A stretch of 18,328 nucleotides of DNA from JBBCJM01 sp037190175 (GCA_037190175.1 JBBCJM010000183.1:1-18328), one strand, 5' to 3'. Numbered from the stretch's first letter, positions 8,019 through 14,890 are shown. Notes: generated by a model from the letters alone, not told the origin. Program-made: numbers and translations.

Positions 8019-8161
8019 GCCGGGGGCCAGCCCCCCGGACTCCCCCCGGGGGGGATATTTGGAACACCAAAGAAAGCAGGAGGGGGAACAATCTGAATCA
8101 AAATGCCCCTTCTTCTGTCCATAAATATCCCACGGGGGTCCGGGGGTGTGAAACCCCCGGC
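8019..8161 (-). repeat. Full interspersed palindromic (MITE/REP-like) element, copy B
   Basis: This 143-bp element has terminal inverted repeats that are each a hairpin. The left end has stem CCGGGGG (8020–8026) pairing with CCCCCGG (8032–8038). The right end has stem CCGGGGGT (8140–8147) and ACCCCCGG (8153–8160), a perfect 8-bp stem with a 5-base loop. Between them, reading the minus strand, come the imperfect central palindrome around TTTTGATTCAGATTG and the shared block CCTGCTTTCTTTGGTG, TTCCAAATATCCC. It is the reverse orientation of the copy at 14891–15028. It lies between convergent genes, where it could terminate both transcripts. The rest of 7949–8235 shows no gene. No target-site duplication is evident. 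Confidence 0.85.
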
Positions 8162-8235
8162 GCCTTCCACGGGCGCGGTGGCGGCAGGATGGCCGGCCCC
8201 AGCGAAGAGAGCCGACAGGCTCGATGAGCGGCCCC

Positions 8236-8535
8236 TCACCCCCAGCCGTCGATCCGGTAATCGCGTTTGACACCCCTGGTCGCCCGGAACCAGTCGGACG
8301 CATGGGTGCGGGCCTGGTGCATCTCGAACGCCTCCCGCCCGGCAAAGCGTTCCTCCACCCGCCAGACCAGCGGGTCGGCGGTGGGCGTGACCTCGAAGGA
8401 AAGGCACCCCGGCTCGGCCCGGGTCAGGCGGGCGTGTTCGGGCAGATGGGCCGCAACCACCGCCGCCTCGGCCGCGTCGGCGCAGACGAGGCGCCCGGTC
8501 AGATGGACGACCCCGGGGGAACAGGCGTCACACAT
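8236..8535 (-). CDS. ABM-domain protein, putative quinol monooxygenase
   Basis: A 99-residue single-domain protein of the antibiotic-biosynthesis-monooxygenase (ABM) fold, a ferredoxin-like dimeric alpha/beta barrel. It shows the family's course: HLTGRLVCADAAEAAVVAAHL, then the TRAEPGCLSFEVTPTADP strand, then WRVEERFAGREAFEMHQART. Relatives such as YgiN act on quinols without a cofactor, but many family members have no known substrate. The N-terminus MCDAC carries two cysteines of uncertain meaning. It starts 24 bases downstream of the HigA-type antitoxin on the same strand and may be read through from it. Fold confident; function only putative. Confidence 0.8.
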   Translation of the reverse strand: MCDACSPGVVHLTGRLVCADAAEAAVVAAHLPEHARLTRAEPGCLSFEVTPTADPLVWRVEERFAGREAFEMHQARTHASDWFRATRGVKRDYRIDGWG

Positions 8536-8559
8536 GGGCTTTCCGGGGCACAGGGCCGG

Positions 8560-8850
8560 TCACGACAGCACCCGCTGCACGATCCCCGGCTCCCGCTCGA
8601 TCAGCGCCAGCAGCACGCGGGCCGGGCCGTCCGGGGTGCGGCGGCCCTGTTCCCAGTTGAGCAGCGTGGCCTTCTTCACCCCGATGGAGCGGGCGAATTC
8701 GGCCTGGCTGAGCCCGGTGCGGGCGCGGATGGCGCGCACGTCCGGCGCGGGCACCTCGATCTCGTGCACCACCCCCTCGCCTTCGCCCCGCGCGAAGGCC
8801 AGCGCCTCCTTCAGCCCCTGCTCGATCCGCCGGAACGCCTCGCTGCTCAT
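8560..8850 (-). CDS. HigA2/NadS-type antitoxin (XRE helix-turn-helix)
   Basis: A 96-residue antitoxin with an Xre/Cro helix-turn-helix at about 37–82 (VRAIRARTGLSQAEFARSIG, then KKATLLNWEQGRRTPDGPA). The N-terminal ~35 residues, EAFRRIEQGLKEALAFARGE, are the toxin-binding arm typical of the NadS/HigA2 family paired with RelE-fold toxins. The start at 8850 is chosen over an ATG at 8868 because it overlaps the toxin's stop as ATGA and GGGAGA lies just upstream. Order is toxin first and antitoxin second, as in higBA loci. It should neutralise the toxin and bind the inverted repeat at 9184–9217 to repress the operon. Family confident. Confidence 0.9.
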   Translation of the reverse strand: MSSEAFRRIEQGLKEALAFARGEGEGVVHEIEVPAPDVRAIRARTGLSQAEFARSIGVKKATLLNWEQGRRTPDGPARVLLALIEREPGIVQRVLS

Positions 8851-9182
8851 GTCCGTCTCCCGTAGCATGCGGCGAGTTCGTCGCCGAGTTTCACCAGTGC
8901 CGCCAGTTCGCCCGCCGACAGGTTCGCCTTCTCGTTCTTGGCGAACATCGTCAGCAGGAACACCGGCCCGGCCCCGGCGCGATAGAAATGGACGGTACGG
9001 AACCCCCCGCTCTTGCCCGCACCGGCCCGGGCGAAGCGCGCCTTCCGCAACCCGCCGCCCAACGACACGCCCGCTTCGGGATCGGCCGCCAGCATGTCGA
9101 TCAAGGCCGTCCGCTCGGCCTCGGTCATCAGATCCTTGGCGCGGCGCACGAACTCGGGCAGTTCCACCACCGTCACCAGCAT
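8847..9182 (-). CDS. HigB2-type RelE-superfamily toxin
   Basis: A 111-residue mRNA interferase-like toxin of the PF06296 RelE group (HigB2/NadT), expected to cleave mRNA at the ribosome. Diagnostic stretches are GGGLRKARF (42–50), GKSGGFRTVHFY (56–67) and FLLTMFAKNEKANLS (75–89), all intact, so the toxin is probably functional. The start ATG at 9182 lies 35 bases beyond the parE stop codon. The intervening 35 bases consist almost entirely of an inverted-repeat operator with an embedded -10 element, so any leader is very short. The stop codon overlaps the antitoxin start (ATGA), coupling their translation. The gene is co-directional with and immediately downstream of parE. Confidence 0.9.
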   Translation of the reverse strand: MLVTVVELPEFVRRAKDLMTEAERTALIDMLAADPEAGVSLGGGLRKARFARAGAGKSGGFRTVHFYRAGAGPVFLLTMFAKNEKANLSAGELAALVKLGDELAACYGRRT

Positions 9183-9183
9183 C

Positions 9184-9217
9184 TATGCGCCACTGGCTTA
9201 TATGTCAATGGCGCATA
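9184..9217 (-). promoter_or_regulatory. Operator/promoter of the HigB2–HigA2 module
   Basis: A perfect 9-bp inverted repeat, TATGCGCCA (9184–9192) and TGGCGCATA (9209–9217), is separated by 16 bases. Between the arms, on the minus strand, lies TATAAG, a five-of-six match to a sigma-70 -10 element, preceded by TTGACA. The right arm ends one base before the parE stop codon and the left arm ends one base before the toxin ATG. An operator overlapping its own promoter fits autoregulation by the XRE antitoxin. The symmetry is directly visible; the regulatory role is inferred. Confidence 0.7.
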
Positions 9218-11170
9218 TCACACATCCAGCTCCTCCACGAACCGCGCATTCTCGGTGATGTACTGGAACCGCAGCTCGGGCTTCTTGCCCATCAGGCGTT
9301 CCACCAGGTCGCCGGTCTCGCCGGGTTCATCCTCGTCGATGGCCACCCGGATCAGCTTGCGGGTGGCGGGGTTCATCGTGGTGTCCTTCAGATCCTTGGC
9401 GTCCATCTCGCCCAGGCCCTTGAAGCGTTGCACGTCGATCTTGCCCTTGCCGCCCAGGCCGCGCGCCAGCCACAGTTCCTTCTCGGCGTCGTCGGCCACG
9501 TACATCCGCTTCGGCCCCTGGGTCAGGCGATACAAGGGCGGGCAGGCGAGGTAGAGGTGCCCCTTATCGATCAGGGGCCGCATCTGGGTGAAGAAGAAGG
9601 TCATCAGCAGCGAGGCGATATGCGCGCCGTCCACGTCGGCGTCGGTCATGATGATGACCTTCTCGTAGCGCAAATCGTCGAGGTTGAACTTCGAGCCCAT
9701 CTGCACGCCCAGGGCCTCGCAGATGTCCCGGATCTCGGCGTTGTCGTTCAGCTTGCCCGAGGCCGCGCCCAGCACGTTCAGCACCTTGCCGCGCAGGGGC
9801 AGCAGGGCCTGGAACTCGCGGTCGCGCGCGCCCTTGGCGCTGCCGCCGGCGCTGTCGCCCTCCACGATGAAGATTTCCGTCCCCTCGCGGGACTTGGCGG
9901 AACAGTCGGTCAGCTTGCCGGGCAGGCGCAGCCGCTTGGTGGCGCTTTTCCGGGCGGTTTCCTTTTCCTGCTTGCGGCGCAGGCGTTCCTCGGCCCGCAG
10001 CACCAGGAAGTCGAGGATGGCGCCGGCGGATTTCGGGTCCTTGGCCAGCCAGTTGTCGAAATGGTCGCGCACCGCGCCCTCGACCCAGCGGCCGGCCTCC
10101 TCGCTGGCCAGCCGGTCCTTGGTCTGGCCCACGAACTGCGGCTCGCGGATGAACACCGAGAGCAGCGCGCAGCCCCCCGCCTGCAGATCCTCGCGGGTGA
10201 TCAGGTCGACCTTGCGGTTGCGGCTCAGCTCGCCATGCGCCCGGATGCCCTTCAGCACGGCGAGCCAGAAGCCGTTCTCGTGGGTGCCGCCCTCGGGGGT
10301 GGGCACGGTGTTGCAATAGCTCTGGATGAAGCCGTCGCGCGCGGGGGTCCAGTTGATCGCCCATTCCACGCTGCCGGGCACGCCGAACTTGTCCTGGAAC
10401 TCCACCTTGCCGGCGAAGGGGCGGTCGGCGTAGGTCGTGGTCTTCTGCAACTGGTCGGCCAGGTAGTCCGACAGGCCGCCGGGGAAGTGGAACACCGCCT
10501 CCATCGGCGTGTCGCCGTCGGGCACCGCCGAGCGCCAGCGGATCTCCACGCCGGAGAACAGATAGGCCTTGGACCGGGCCATCTTCAGCAGGCGGTGGGG
10601 CTTCAGCTCCTGATGGCCGAAGATCTCGGGGTCGGGATGGAAGGTGACCGAGGTGCCGCGGCGGTTGGCGGTGGGGCCGACCTTCTGCACGGGCCCGAGC
10701 GGGATGCCGCGGCTGAACTCCTGCGCGAAAAGCTCGCGGTTGCGGGCGACCTCCACCCGCATCCGGTCGGACAGCGCGTTGACCACGCTGGCCCCCACCC
10801 CGTGCAGCCCCCCCGAGGTGGCATAGGCCTTGCCGCCGAACTTGCCGCCCGAGTGCAGGATGCAGAGGATGACCTCCAGCGCCGACTTGCCGGGGAACTT
10901 CGGATGCGGATCGACCGGCATCCCGCGGCCGTTGTCGCGGATGGTGACCGAGCGGTCGGCGTGCATCTCGACCTCGATGCGGGTGGCATGGCCCGCCACC
11001 GCCTCGTCCATCGCGTTGTCGAGGATCTCGGCCGCCAGATGGTGCAGCGCGCGTTCGTCGGTGCCGCCGATATACATGCCGGGGCGCTTGCGGACGGGTT
11101 CCAGCCCCTCCAGCACCTCGATCGAGGAGGCGTCATAGATCTCGGCGCCGCTCAGCAGGTCGTTGGCCAT
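9218..11170 (-). CDS. parE: DNA topoisomerase IV subunit B
   Basis: The ATPase subunit of topoisomerase IV, which works with ParC to unlink daughter chromosomes. The 650-residue protein has GHKL ATPase motifs EILDNAMDEA (48–57), DNGRGMP (79–85) and GGLHGVGASVVNALS (120–134); a transducer region with the QTKDRL block (349–354); and a TOPRIM domain with EGDSAGGSAKG (437–447), PLRGKVLNV (458–466) and TDADVDGAHI (509–518) for Mg2+. It ends EELDV, as ParE does. Its length and lack of the GyrB insertion separate it from GyrB (~800 residues). ATG 11170 has a strong AAGGAGG six bases upstream. It lies 62 bases after doc and abuts the HigB2 operator, so it sits between two toxin–antitoxin pairs. Confidence 0.97.
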   Translation of the reverse strand: MANDLLSGAEIYDASSIEVLEGLEPVRKRPGMYIGGTDERALHHLAAEILDNAMDEAVAGHATRIEVEMHADRSVTIRDNGRGMPVDPHPKFPGKSALEVILCILHSGGKFGGKAYATSGGLHGVGASVVNALSDRMRVEVARNRELFAQEFSRGIPLGPVQKVGPTANRRGTSVTFHPDPEIFGHQELKPHRLLKMARSKAYLFSGVEIRWRSAVPDGDTPMEAVFHFPGGLSDYLADQLQKTTTYADRPFAGKVEFQDKFGVPGSVEWAINWTPARDGFIQSYCNTVPTPEGGTHENGFWLAVLKGIRAHGELSRNRKVDLITREDLQAGGCALLSVFIREPQFVGQTKDRLASEEAGRWVEGAVRDHFDNWLAKDPKSAGAILDFLVLRAEERLRRKQEKETARKSATKRLRLPGKLTDCSAKSREGTEIFIVEGDSAGGSAKGARDREFQALLPLRGKVLNVLGAASGKLNDNAEIRDICEALGVQMGSKFNLDDLRYEKVIIMTDADVDGAHIASLLMTFFFTQMRPLIDKGHLYLACPPLYRLTQGPKRMYVADDAEKELWLARGLGGKGKIDVQRFKGLGEMDAKDLKDTTMNPATRKLIRVAIDEDEPGETGDLVERLMGKKPELRFQYITENARFVEELDV

Positions 11171-11194
11171 GGGCCCTCCTTGGTGGGTGCGCCG

Positions 11195-11223
11195 ATTGTG
11201 GCAGGCCGGGGCGGCAGGGGCAA
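11195..11223 (-). promoter_or_regulatory. Possible parE promoter
   Basis: On the minus strand TTGCCC (11218–11223) and CACAAT (11195–11200) are separated by 17 bases, each matching four of six sigma-70 consensus positions. The predicted transcript would start about 18 bases before the parE ATG, leaving room for the strong Shine–Dalgarno sequence. It lies in the short doc–parE gap, so parE need not depend on the TA promoter. The prediction is weak in such G/C-rich DNA. Confidence 0.35.
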
Positions 11224-11232
11224 GATGTGGGG

Positions 11233-11601
11233 TCAGCCCCGGTCGCGCAGCCAATCCGACAGGGCGGCTTCTTCCAGCTGGCCCTGGGCGATGCGGATGA
11301 TCAGCGGCCCGACCTCCTCGGCGGTCCAGCCGATGCGGACCCCGTTGGCGGCCAGCACCGCGTTCATCGCCCGGAAGGCGGTGCGCTTGTTGGCGTCGTT
11401 GAAGCAATGGCCCTGCGCGATCACCATGCAATAGGCCGCCGCCAGGTCGAAGACATCCTCGACCAGCCCGAAGGCGAGGCGGTTGTCCACGCGACCGAGC
11501 GCCCCTTCCAGCGACTTGTCACGGGCCAGGCCGGGCAGTTCGCCATCGTTCAGCACCTCGTCGTGGATCGCCACGACGATTTCGGGAGTGAGCGTCAGCA
11601 C
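11233..11601 (-). CDS. doc: Doc-type Fic-fold toxin
   Basis: A 122-residue death-on-curing toxin. The Fic/Doc active-site loop is HCFNDANKRT (65–74), closely matching phage P1 Doc (HxFxDANKRT) rather than the AMP-transferase form HxFx(D/E)GNGR. P1 Doc phosphorylates elongation factor Tu, so the same reaction is expected. Preceding helices show FGLVEDVFDLAAAYCMVIAQG and the C-terminal half AVLAANGVRIGWT, both usual for the family. The start is a GTG at 11601, nine bases after the antitoxin TAG, with AGGGG upstream; the overlapping ATG at 11603 is out of frame. A Phd-type antitoxin precedes it, as expected, and parE follows after 62 bases on the same strand. Confidence 0.92.
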   Translation of the reverse strand: MLTLTPEIVVAIHDEVLNDGELPGLARDKSLEGALGRVDNRLAFGLVEDVFDLAAAYCMVIAQGHCFNDANKRTAFRAMNAVLAANGVRIGWTAEEVGPLIIRIAQGQLEEAALSDWLRDRG

Positions 11602-11610
11602 ATCGGGCCC

Positions 11611-11862
11611 CTATTTGTCCTTCAGGTAGTCCAGAACCGGCTGCACCTCGGCGCGGGTCTCGGCCAGATGGGCGCGCAGCTCGTCCATCGTCATCGCCCG
11701 GTGGGTGCCGGGGGCGGGAATCGCGTCCATCGGCACGAAATACCCCACCGGCTGGCTGTTCTTCAGGATCGCCACCGGCTTGCCGCCGGCGCGGTCGAGC
11801 ACCTTCTGCGGTTCGCGCAACTCGGTGATGGTGGCGATCTGGCGGGTCAGCAGGCTGGCCAT
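11611..11862 (-). CDS. phd: Phd/YefM-type antitoxin
   Basis: An 83-residue antitoxin. The N-terminal Phd/YefM fold (ITELREPQKVLDRAGGKPVAILKN, then QPVGYFVPMDAI) dimerises and binds DNA; the C-terminal tail from about residue 58 (MTMDELRAHLAETRAEVQPVL) is the flexible helix that inserts into Doc. ATG 11862 is chosen over longer upstream starts because AAGGGGAA lies eight bases upstream and family members begin about here; the longer frame would run through the operator into GST. The tail resembles the 'type II TA Phd/YefM' antitoxins that accompany Doc. A nested palindromic operator lies just upstream (11870–11922), as expected for an autoregulated module. Confidence 0.9.
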   Translation of the reverse strand: MASLLTRQIATITELREPQKVLDRAGGKPVAILKNSQPVGYFVPMDAIPAPGTHRAMTMDELRAHLAETRAEVQPVLDYLKDK

Positions 11863-11869
11863 GGCGGTT

Positions 11870-11922
11870 CCCCTTGAAATGTGCATCGCAATATGCATCA
11901 TGATGCACGTTGTTTCAAGGGG
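11870..11922 (-). promoter_or_regulatory. Nested palindromic operator/promoter of phd–doc
   Basis: Three nested symmetries are visible. The outer arms are CCCCTTGAAA (11870–11879) and TTTCAAGGGG (11913–11922), a perfect 10-bp inverted repeat. Inner arms are GTGCATC (11881–11887) and GATGCAC (11902–11908). A perfect 14-bp palindrome, TGCATCATGATGCA, is at 11894–11907. On the minus strand TTGAAA (11913–11918) and CATATT (11890–11895), 17 bases apart, make a plausible sigma-70 promoter whose spacer holds the 14-bp palindrome. Phd repressors bind palindromes of this kind. The outer repeat may also form an mRNA hairpin just after the GST stop. Role inferred. Confidence 0.75.
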
Positions 11923-11924
11923 CG

Positions 11925-12581
11925 TCAGGCGGGTTCGGCGTTGCGGCGTTCCAGCATCGCCTTGAACCCCGGCCGGGCCTGGCAGCGGGCCAGCCAGGCC
12001 GACAGCGCGGGATAGGGTTCCAGCGCCGGCGGGTAGGGCTGGGCGTAGCGCACGCATTCCGCGACCATGATGTCGGCCACGGTGAAGCGCCCGCCCATCA
12101 GCCAGTCGTTCGCGGCCAGATGCGCCTCCAGCCGGGCGAAGGTGCGGGCGAGCGTCCCGGCCCCCGCCTGCATCCGCGCCTGGCCCTCGGGCGTGTCCTT
12201 CTGCCCGGCCATGGCCACCGCGAGGATCTCGTAGGCCCCGGGCTCCACCCCCGTGGCGGCGACCAGGGCCCAGTTCAGCGCCTCGGCGTCCTCCTTCCAG
12301 TCGCGGGGGCCGAGTTCGCCACCATGCCGCCGGGCGATATGCAGGCAGATCGCCAGCGACTCGGTCAGCACCAGCCCGTCCTCCTCCCAGGCCGGAACCT
12401 GGCCCTGCGGGTTCACCTTCAGGAACTCGGGCGAGCGGGTGTGCAGGGCGCCGGGCGGCGCGGGATCGGGCAGGCGATAGTGCTGCACCACCGGCACCTG
12501 GTCGAAGGGCACCCCGGCCTCGATCAGCAGCCAGAGCGGGCGCGAGGCGCGGGAACGGGCGACGCCGTAGAGCGTGGGCAT
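11925..12581 (-). CDS. Glutathione S-transferase family protein
   Basis: A 218-residue GST. Residues 1–80 form the thioredoxin-like glutathione-binding domain: MPTLYGVARSRASRPLWLL, the cis-proline in NPQGQVPAWEEDG, and the glutathione-contacting LTESLAICLHIAR. Residues about 95–215 form the all-helical domain with WLMGGRFTVADIMVAECVRY, the N-capping box that stabilises the fold. Ser10 or Ser13 is the likely catalytic residue. Substrate unknown; detoxification of electrophiles is the general role. AGGAGGAG lies a few bases before the ATG. It is divergent from the methyltransferase gene, with 115 bases between the starts, and its stop lies two bases from the phd operator. Confidence 0.92.
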   Translation of the reverse strand: MPTLYGVARSRASRPLWLLIEAGVPFDQVPVVQHYRLPDPAPPGALHTRSPEFLKVNPQGQVPAWEEDGLVLTESLAICLHIARRHGGELGPRDWKEDAEALNWALVAATGVEPGAYEILAVAMAGQKDTPEGQARMQAGAGTLARTFARLEAHLAANDWLMGGRFTVADIMVAECVRYAQPYPPALEPYPALSAWLARCQARPGFKAMLERRNAEPA

Positions 12582-12696
12582 GGGGACTCCTCCTGTGGAC
12601 CGCGCGACCCTAGTGGGCGGCGGGCGCGGCGGGAAGGGCCGTCGCGCTTGCGCCGGGGGGCCCGGGAGGCTACCCCGATAGCGGGAGGGCCGGGCG

Positions 12697-13314
12697 ATGT
12701 GGGACGAACGCTATGCGACCGGGGACTACATCTTCGGCACCGAGCCGGCGGATTTCGTGCGCGCCGCCGCCGCCCTGCTGCCCCCTGCCGCAAGGGTGCT
12801 GAGCCTGGCCGAGGGCGAGGGGCGCAATTCCGTCTGGCTGGCCGGGCAGGGGCACCGGGTGACCGGGATCGACCAGTCGGGCGTGGGGCTGGCCAAGGCC
12901 GCGCGGCTCGCCGCCGCCCGGGGGGTGGAGGTCGACCTGCAGCAGGGCGACGTGCTGGACTGGGACGGATCGGATGGGCCCTGGGATGCGGTGCTGGCGG
13001 TCTTCGTGCATTTCTTCCCGCCGGAATGGCCGATGCTCGCCCGCGCGGTGCAGCGGGGGGTCGGGCCCGGGGGCCTCTTCCTCTACCACGGCTATCACCC
13101 CGACCAGATCGGCCTCGGCACCGGCGGGCCGCGCGACCCGGCGATGCTGCTGCCCGCCGCCGCCGTCGCCGCGCATTTCCCGGGCTGGGAGCCCATGATC
13201 CTGCGCGACCACGAGGCGGTGCTGGCCGAGGGGCAGCGCCATGTCGGCCGTTCCGCGCTGGTCGACGTGGCCCTGCGCGCGCCCGTGGTGGCGCCGGGCG
13301 GTGCGCCGGGCTAA
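12697..13314 (+). CDS. Class I SAM-dependent methyltransferase (TehB-like)
   Basis: A 205-residue Rossmann-fold methyltransferase beginning MWDERYATGDYIFGTEPADF, the signature of the tellurite-resistance/TehB-like group. Motif I is VLSLAEGEGRNS (34–45), where SAM binds; motif II acidic residue is in GIDQS (57–61); QGDVLDW (83–89) and the DAVLAVFVHFFPPEW stretch form motifs III and IV. No substrate can be assigned; relatives are annotated as thiopurine or tellurite methyltransferases only by similarity. GGGAGGG lies upstream of the ATG. The stop is followed after nine bases by the DUF1007 gene, so it probably leads a three-gene operon with the metal transporter. Confidence 0.88.
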   Translation: MWDERYATGDYIFGTEPADFVRAAAALLPPAARVLSLAEGEGRNSVWLAGQGHRVTGIDQSGVGLAKAARLAAARGVEVDLQQGDVLDWDGSDGPWDAVLAVFVHFFPPEWPMLARAVQRGVGPGGLFLYHGYHPDQIGLGTGGPRDPAMLLPAAAVAAHFPGWEPMILRDHEAVLAEGQRHVGRSALVDVALRAPVVAPGGAPG

Positions 13315-13323
13315 CATCCCGCC

Positions 13324-13965
13324 ATGCTGCGCCTCGCCCTCCTCCTGCTGCTGCTGCCCGCCCCGGCGCCGGCCCATCCGCATATCTTCATCGACGGCGG
13401 GGTGGAGCTGGTCTTCGAGGGCGGGCGCCCGGTCGCGGTGCGGGTGACCTGGAGCTATGACGACTTCTATTCCATGATCATGATCGAGGATCTGGGGCTC
13501 GACCCCGACCACGACGGGGTGCTGACCGCCGAGGAGACCGCGTCCCTTTCCGGCTTCGACATGGACTGGGACCCGGATTTCGCCGGCGACACCTATGTGA
13601 TCGCCGGCGAGTTCGAGGTGCCGCTGTCGCGCCCGCTGGACTGGACCGCCAGCTATGAAAACGGCCGCATCGTCACCACCCACCTGCGCCGCTTCGAGGC
13701 CGAGGTGGCCCTGGGCGCGCCGGTCACGGTGCAGGTCTACGACCCGGGCTATTACACCGCCTATACCATCGCCTTCGCGCCGCTGCTGAGCGGGGCCGGC
13801 GCCGGCTGCACCGCCACGGTGTGGGAGCCCGACCGCGCCGCGGCCGATGCGATCCTGCAGGCGGCGATCGAGGAGATGTCGGGCTCGGGCGCGCTGGAGG
13901 GCGACTTTCCGGCCGTGGGCTCGGCCTATGCCGAGGAGGTGCGGGTCGAATGCACGGGGAGCTGA
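13324..13965 (+). CDS. DUF1007 periplasmic protein, partner of metal exporter
   Basis: A 213-residue exported protein. A leucine-rich signal peptide (MLRLALLLLLLPAPAPA) is cleaved to give a mature N-terminus beginning HPHIFIDGG, a histidine motif that could bind Ni2+/Co2+. Residues 44–50 (SYDDFYS) and an EF-hand-like loop DPDHDGVLTAEE (60–71) are typical of DUF1007, as is the all-beta middle part. In many Alphaproteobacteria a DUF1007 gene sits next to a NicO-family transporter, and the pair is thought to act in nickel/cobalt export; here it overlaps the transporter by 16 bases. Exact role is unknown: periplasmic metal binding or transporter accessory protein is inferred. Confidence 0.9.
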   Translation: MLRLALLLLLLPAPAPAHPHIFIDGGVELVFEGGRPVAVRVTWSYDDFYSMIMIEDLGLDPDHDGVLTAEETASLSGFDMDWDPDFAGDTYVIAGEFEVPLSRPLDWTASYENGRIVTTHLRRFEAEVALGAPVTVQVYDPGYYTAYTIAFAPLLSGAGAGCTATVWEPDRAAADAILQAAIEEMSGSGALEGDFPAVGSAYAEEVRVECTGS

Positions 13966-14870
13966 CGGCGGGCACTGGCGGGCGGCTGGGCCGGGCGCTG
14001 CTCTGGGCGGGGCTGCTGGCGGCGCTGCCGCTCCTGGTGCTGTGGACCACCGGCGGGATCGACGCGCTGGCGCGCTGGGCCGCCGAGGGGCAGCGGCAGT
14101 CGCAGAACTCGCTGGCCGGATCGCTGCGGGGCCTGCGCGCGGGAGAGGCCGGGGCCTTCCTGGCGCTGATGGGCGTGGCCTTCGCCTATGGGGTGTTCCA
14201 CGCCGCGGGGCCGGGGCACGGCAAGGTGCTGATCGGCGGCTATGGCCTCGCGCGCCGGGTGCCGCTCTGGCGGCTCGCGGGGCTGGCGCTGGCTTCCAGC
14301 CTCGCGCAGGCCACTACCGCGGTGGCGCTGGTCTATGCCGGGATCCTGCTGCTGGGCTGGACGCGCGAGCATCTGGTGGGCGTGGCCGAGGGGGTGATGC
14401 TGCCCGTGAGCCACCTGATGGTGGCGGCGATCGGCGGCTGGCTGGCCTGGCGCGGCTTCCGCGGCCTGCGGCGCAGCCTCGCGGCCCGGGACCACCATCA
14501 CCACCACGACGAACATTGCGGGCACCGCCATGGCCCCACGCTGGAAGAGGTCTCGGGGCTCACCACCTGGCGCGAGGGGCTGGCGCTGATCGCCGGGGTG
14601 GCGGCGCGGCCCTGCACCGGGGCGCTGTTCCTGCTGGTGCTGACCTGGCAGATGGGCATCCCCGCGGCCGGGATCGCCGGCGCCTATGCCATGGGGCTGG
14701 GCACCGCCGCGATCACCGTGGCGGTGGCGGTGCTGGCGGTCTGGTCGCGCGAGGGCGCGCTGGCCGCACTCGCCTCCGGCCGCCTGGCCCGCGCGCTGCC
14801 GGTGCTGGAACTCGCCGCCGGGCTGGCCATCGCCGCGCTGTCGCTGGTGCTGTTCGGCAAGAGCATCTGA
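13950..14870 (+). CDS. NicO-family nickel/cobalt transporter
   Basis: A 306-residue inner-membrane protein of the NicO/RcnA family, predicted to export nickel or cobalt. It has an N-terminal hydrophobic segment (about 17–33), then the family signature HAAGPGHGK (84–92) in a transmembrane region, several hydrophobic helices, a cytoplasmic-type histidine-rich loop from D181 to H194 containing a five-histidine run, and RPCTGALFL (220–228), the second signature. The His loop is the metal-sensing or metal-handling part. ATG 13950 is chosen over the upstream frame starting at 13821 because GAGGAGG lies 9 bases before it and family members begin near here. Ends just before repeat copy C. Confidence 0.9.
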   Translation: MHGELTAGTGGRLGRALLWAGLLAALPLLVLWTTGGIDALARWAAEGQRQSQNSLAGSLRGLRAGEAGAFLALMGVAFAYGVFHAAGPGHGKVLIGGYGLARRVPLWRLAGLALASSLAQATTAVALVYAGILLLGWTREHLVGVAEGVMLPVSHLMVAAIGGWLAWRGFRGLRRSLAARDHHHHHDEHCGHRHGPTLEEVSGLTTWREGLALIAGVAARPCTGALFLLVLTWQMGIPAAGIAGAYAMGLGTAAITVAVAVLAVWSREGALAALASGRLARALPVLELAAGLAIAALSLVLFGKSI

Positions 14871-14890
14871 GCGTCGCGCGGGCGGAGAGC

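Noticed and set aside
9218..11170. Calling the topoisomerase subunit GyrB, or a ParE toxin
   Set aside because: Length 650, the ending EELDV and the absence of the GyrB insertion fit topoisomerase IV subunit B. The type II toxin called ParE is unrelated and only about 100 residues long.
8267..11434. A 1055-residue open frame on the plus strand
   Set aside because: It runs antisense to ABM, both TA genes and parE, has no recognisable domain, and its composition is that of G/C-rich antisense frames.
11233..11601. Reading the Fic-fold protein as an AMP-transferase (FicT) that would inactivate ParE or GyrB
   Set aside because: The loop HCFNDANKRT is the Doc kinase form and lacks the GNGR of AMP-transferases, so EF-Tu phosphorylation is the better expectation.
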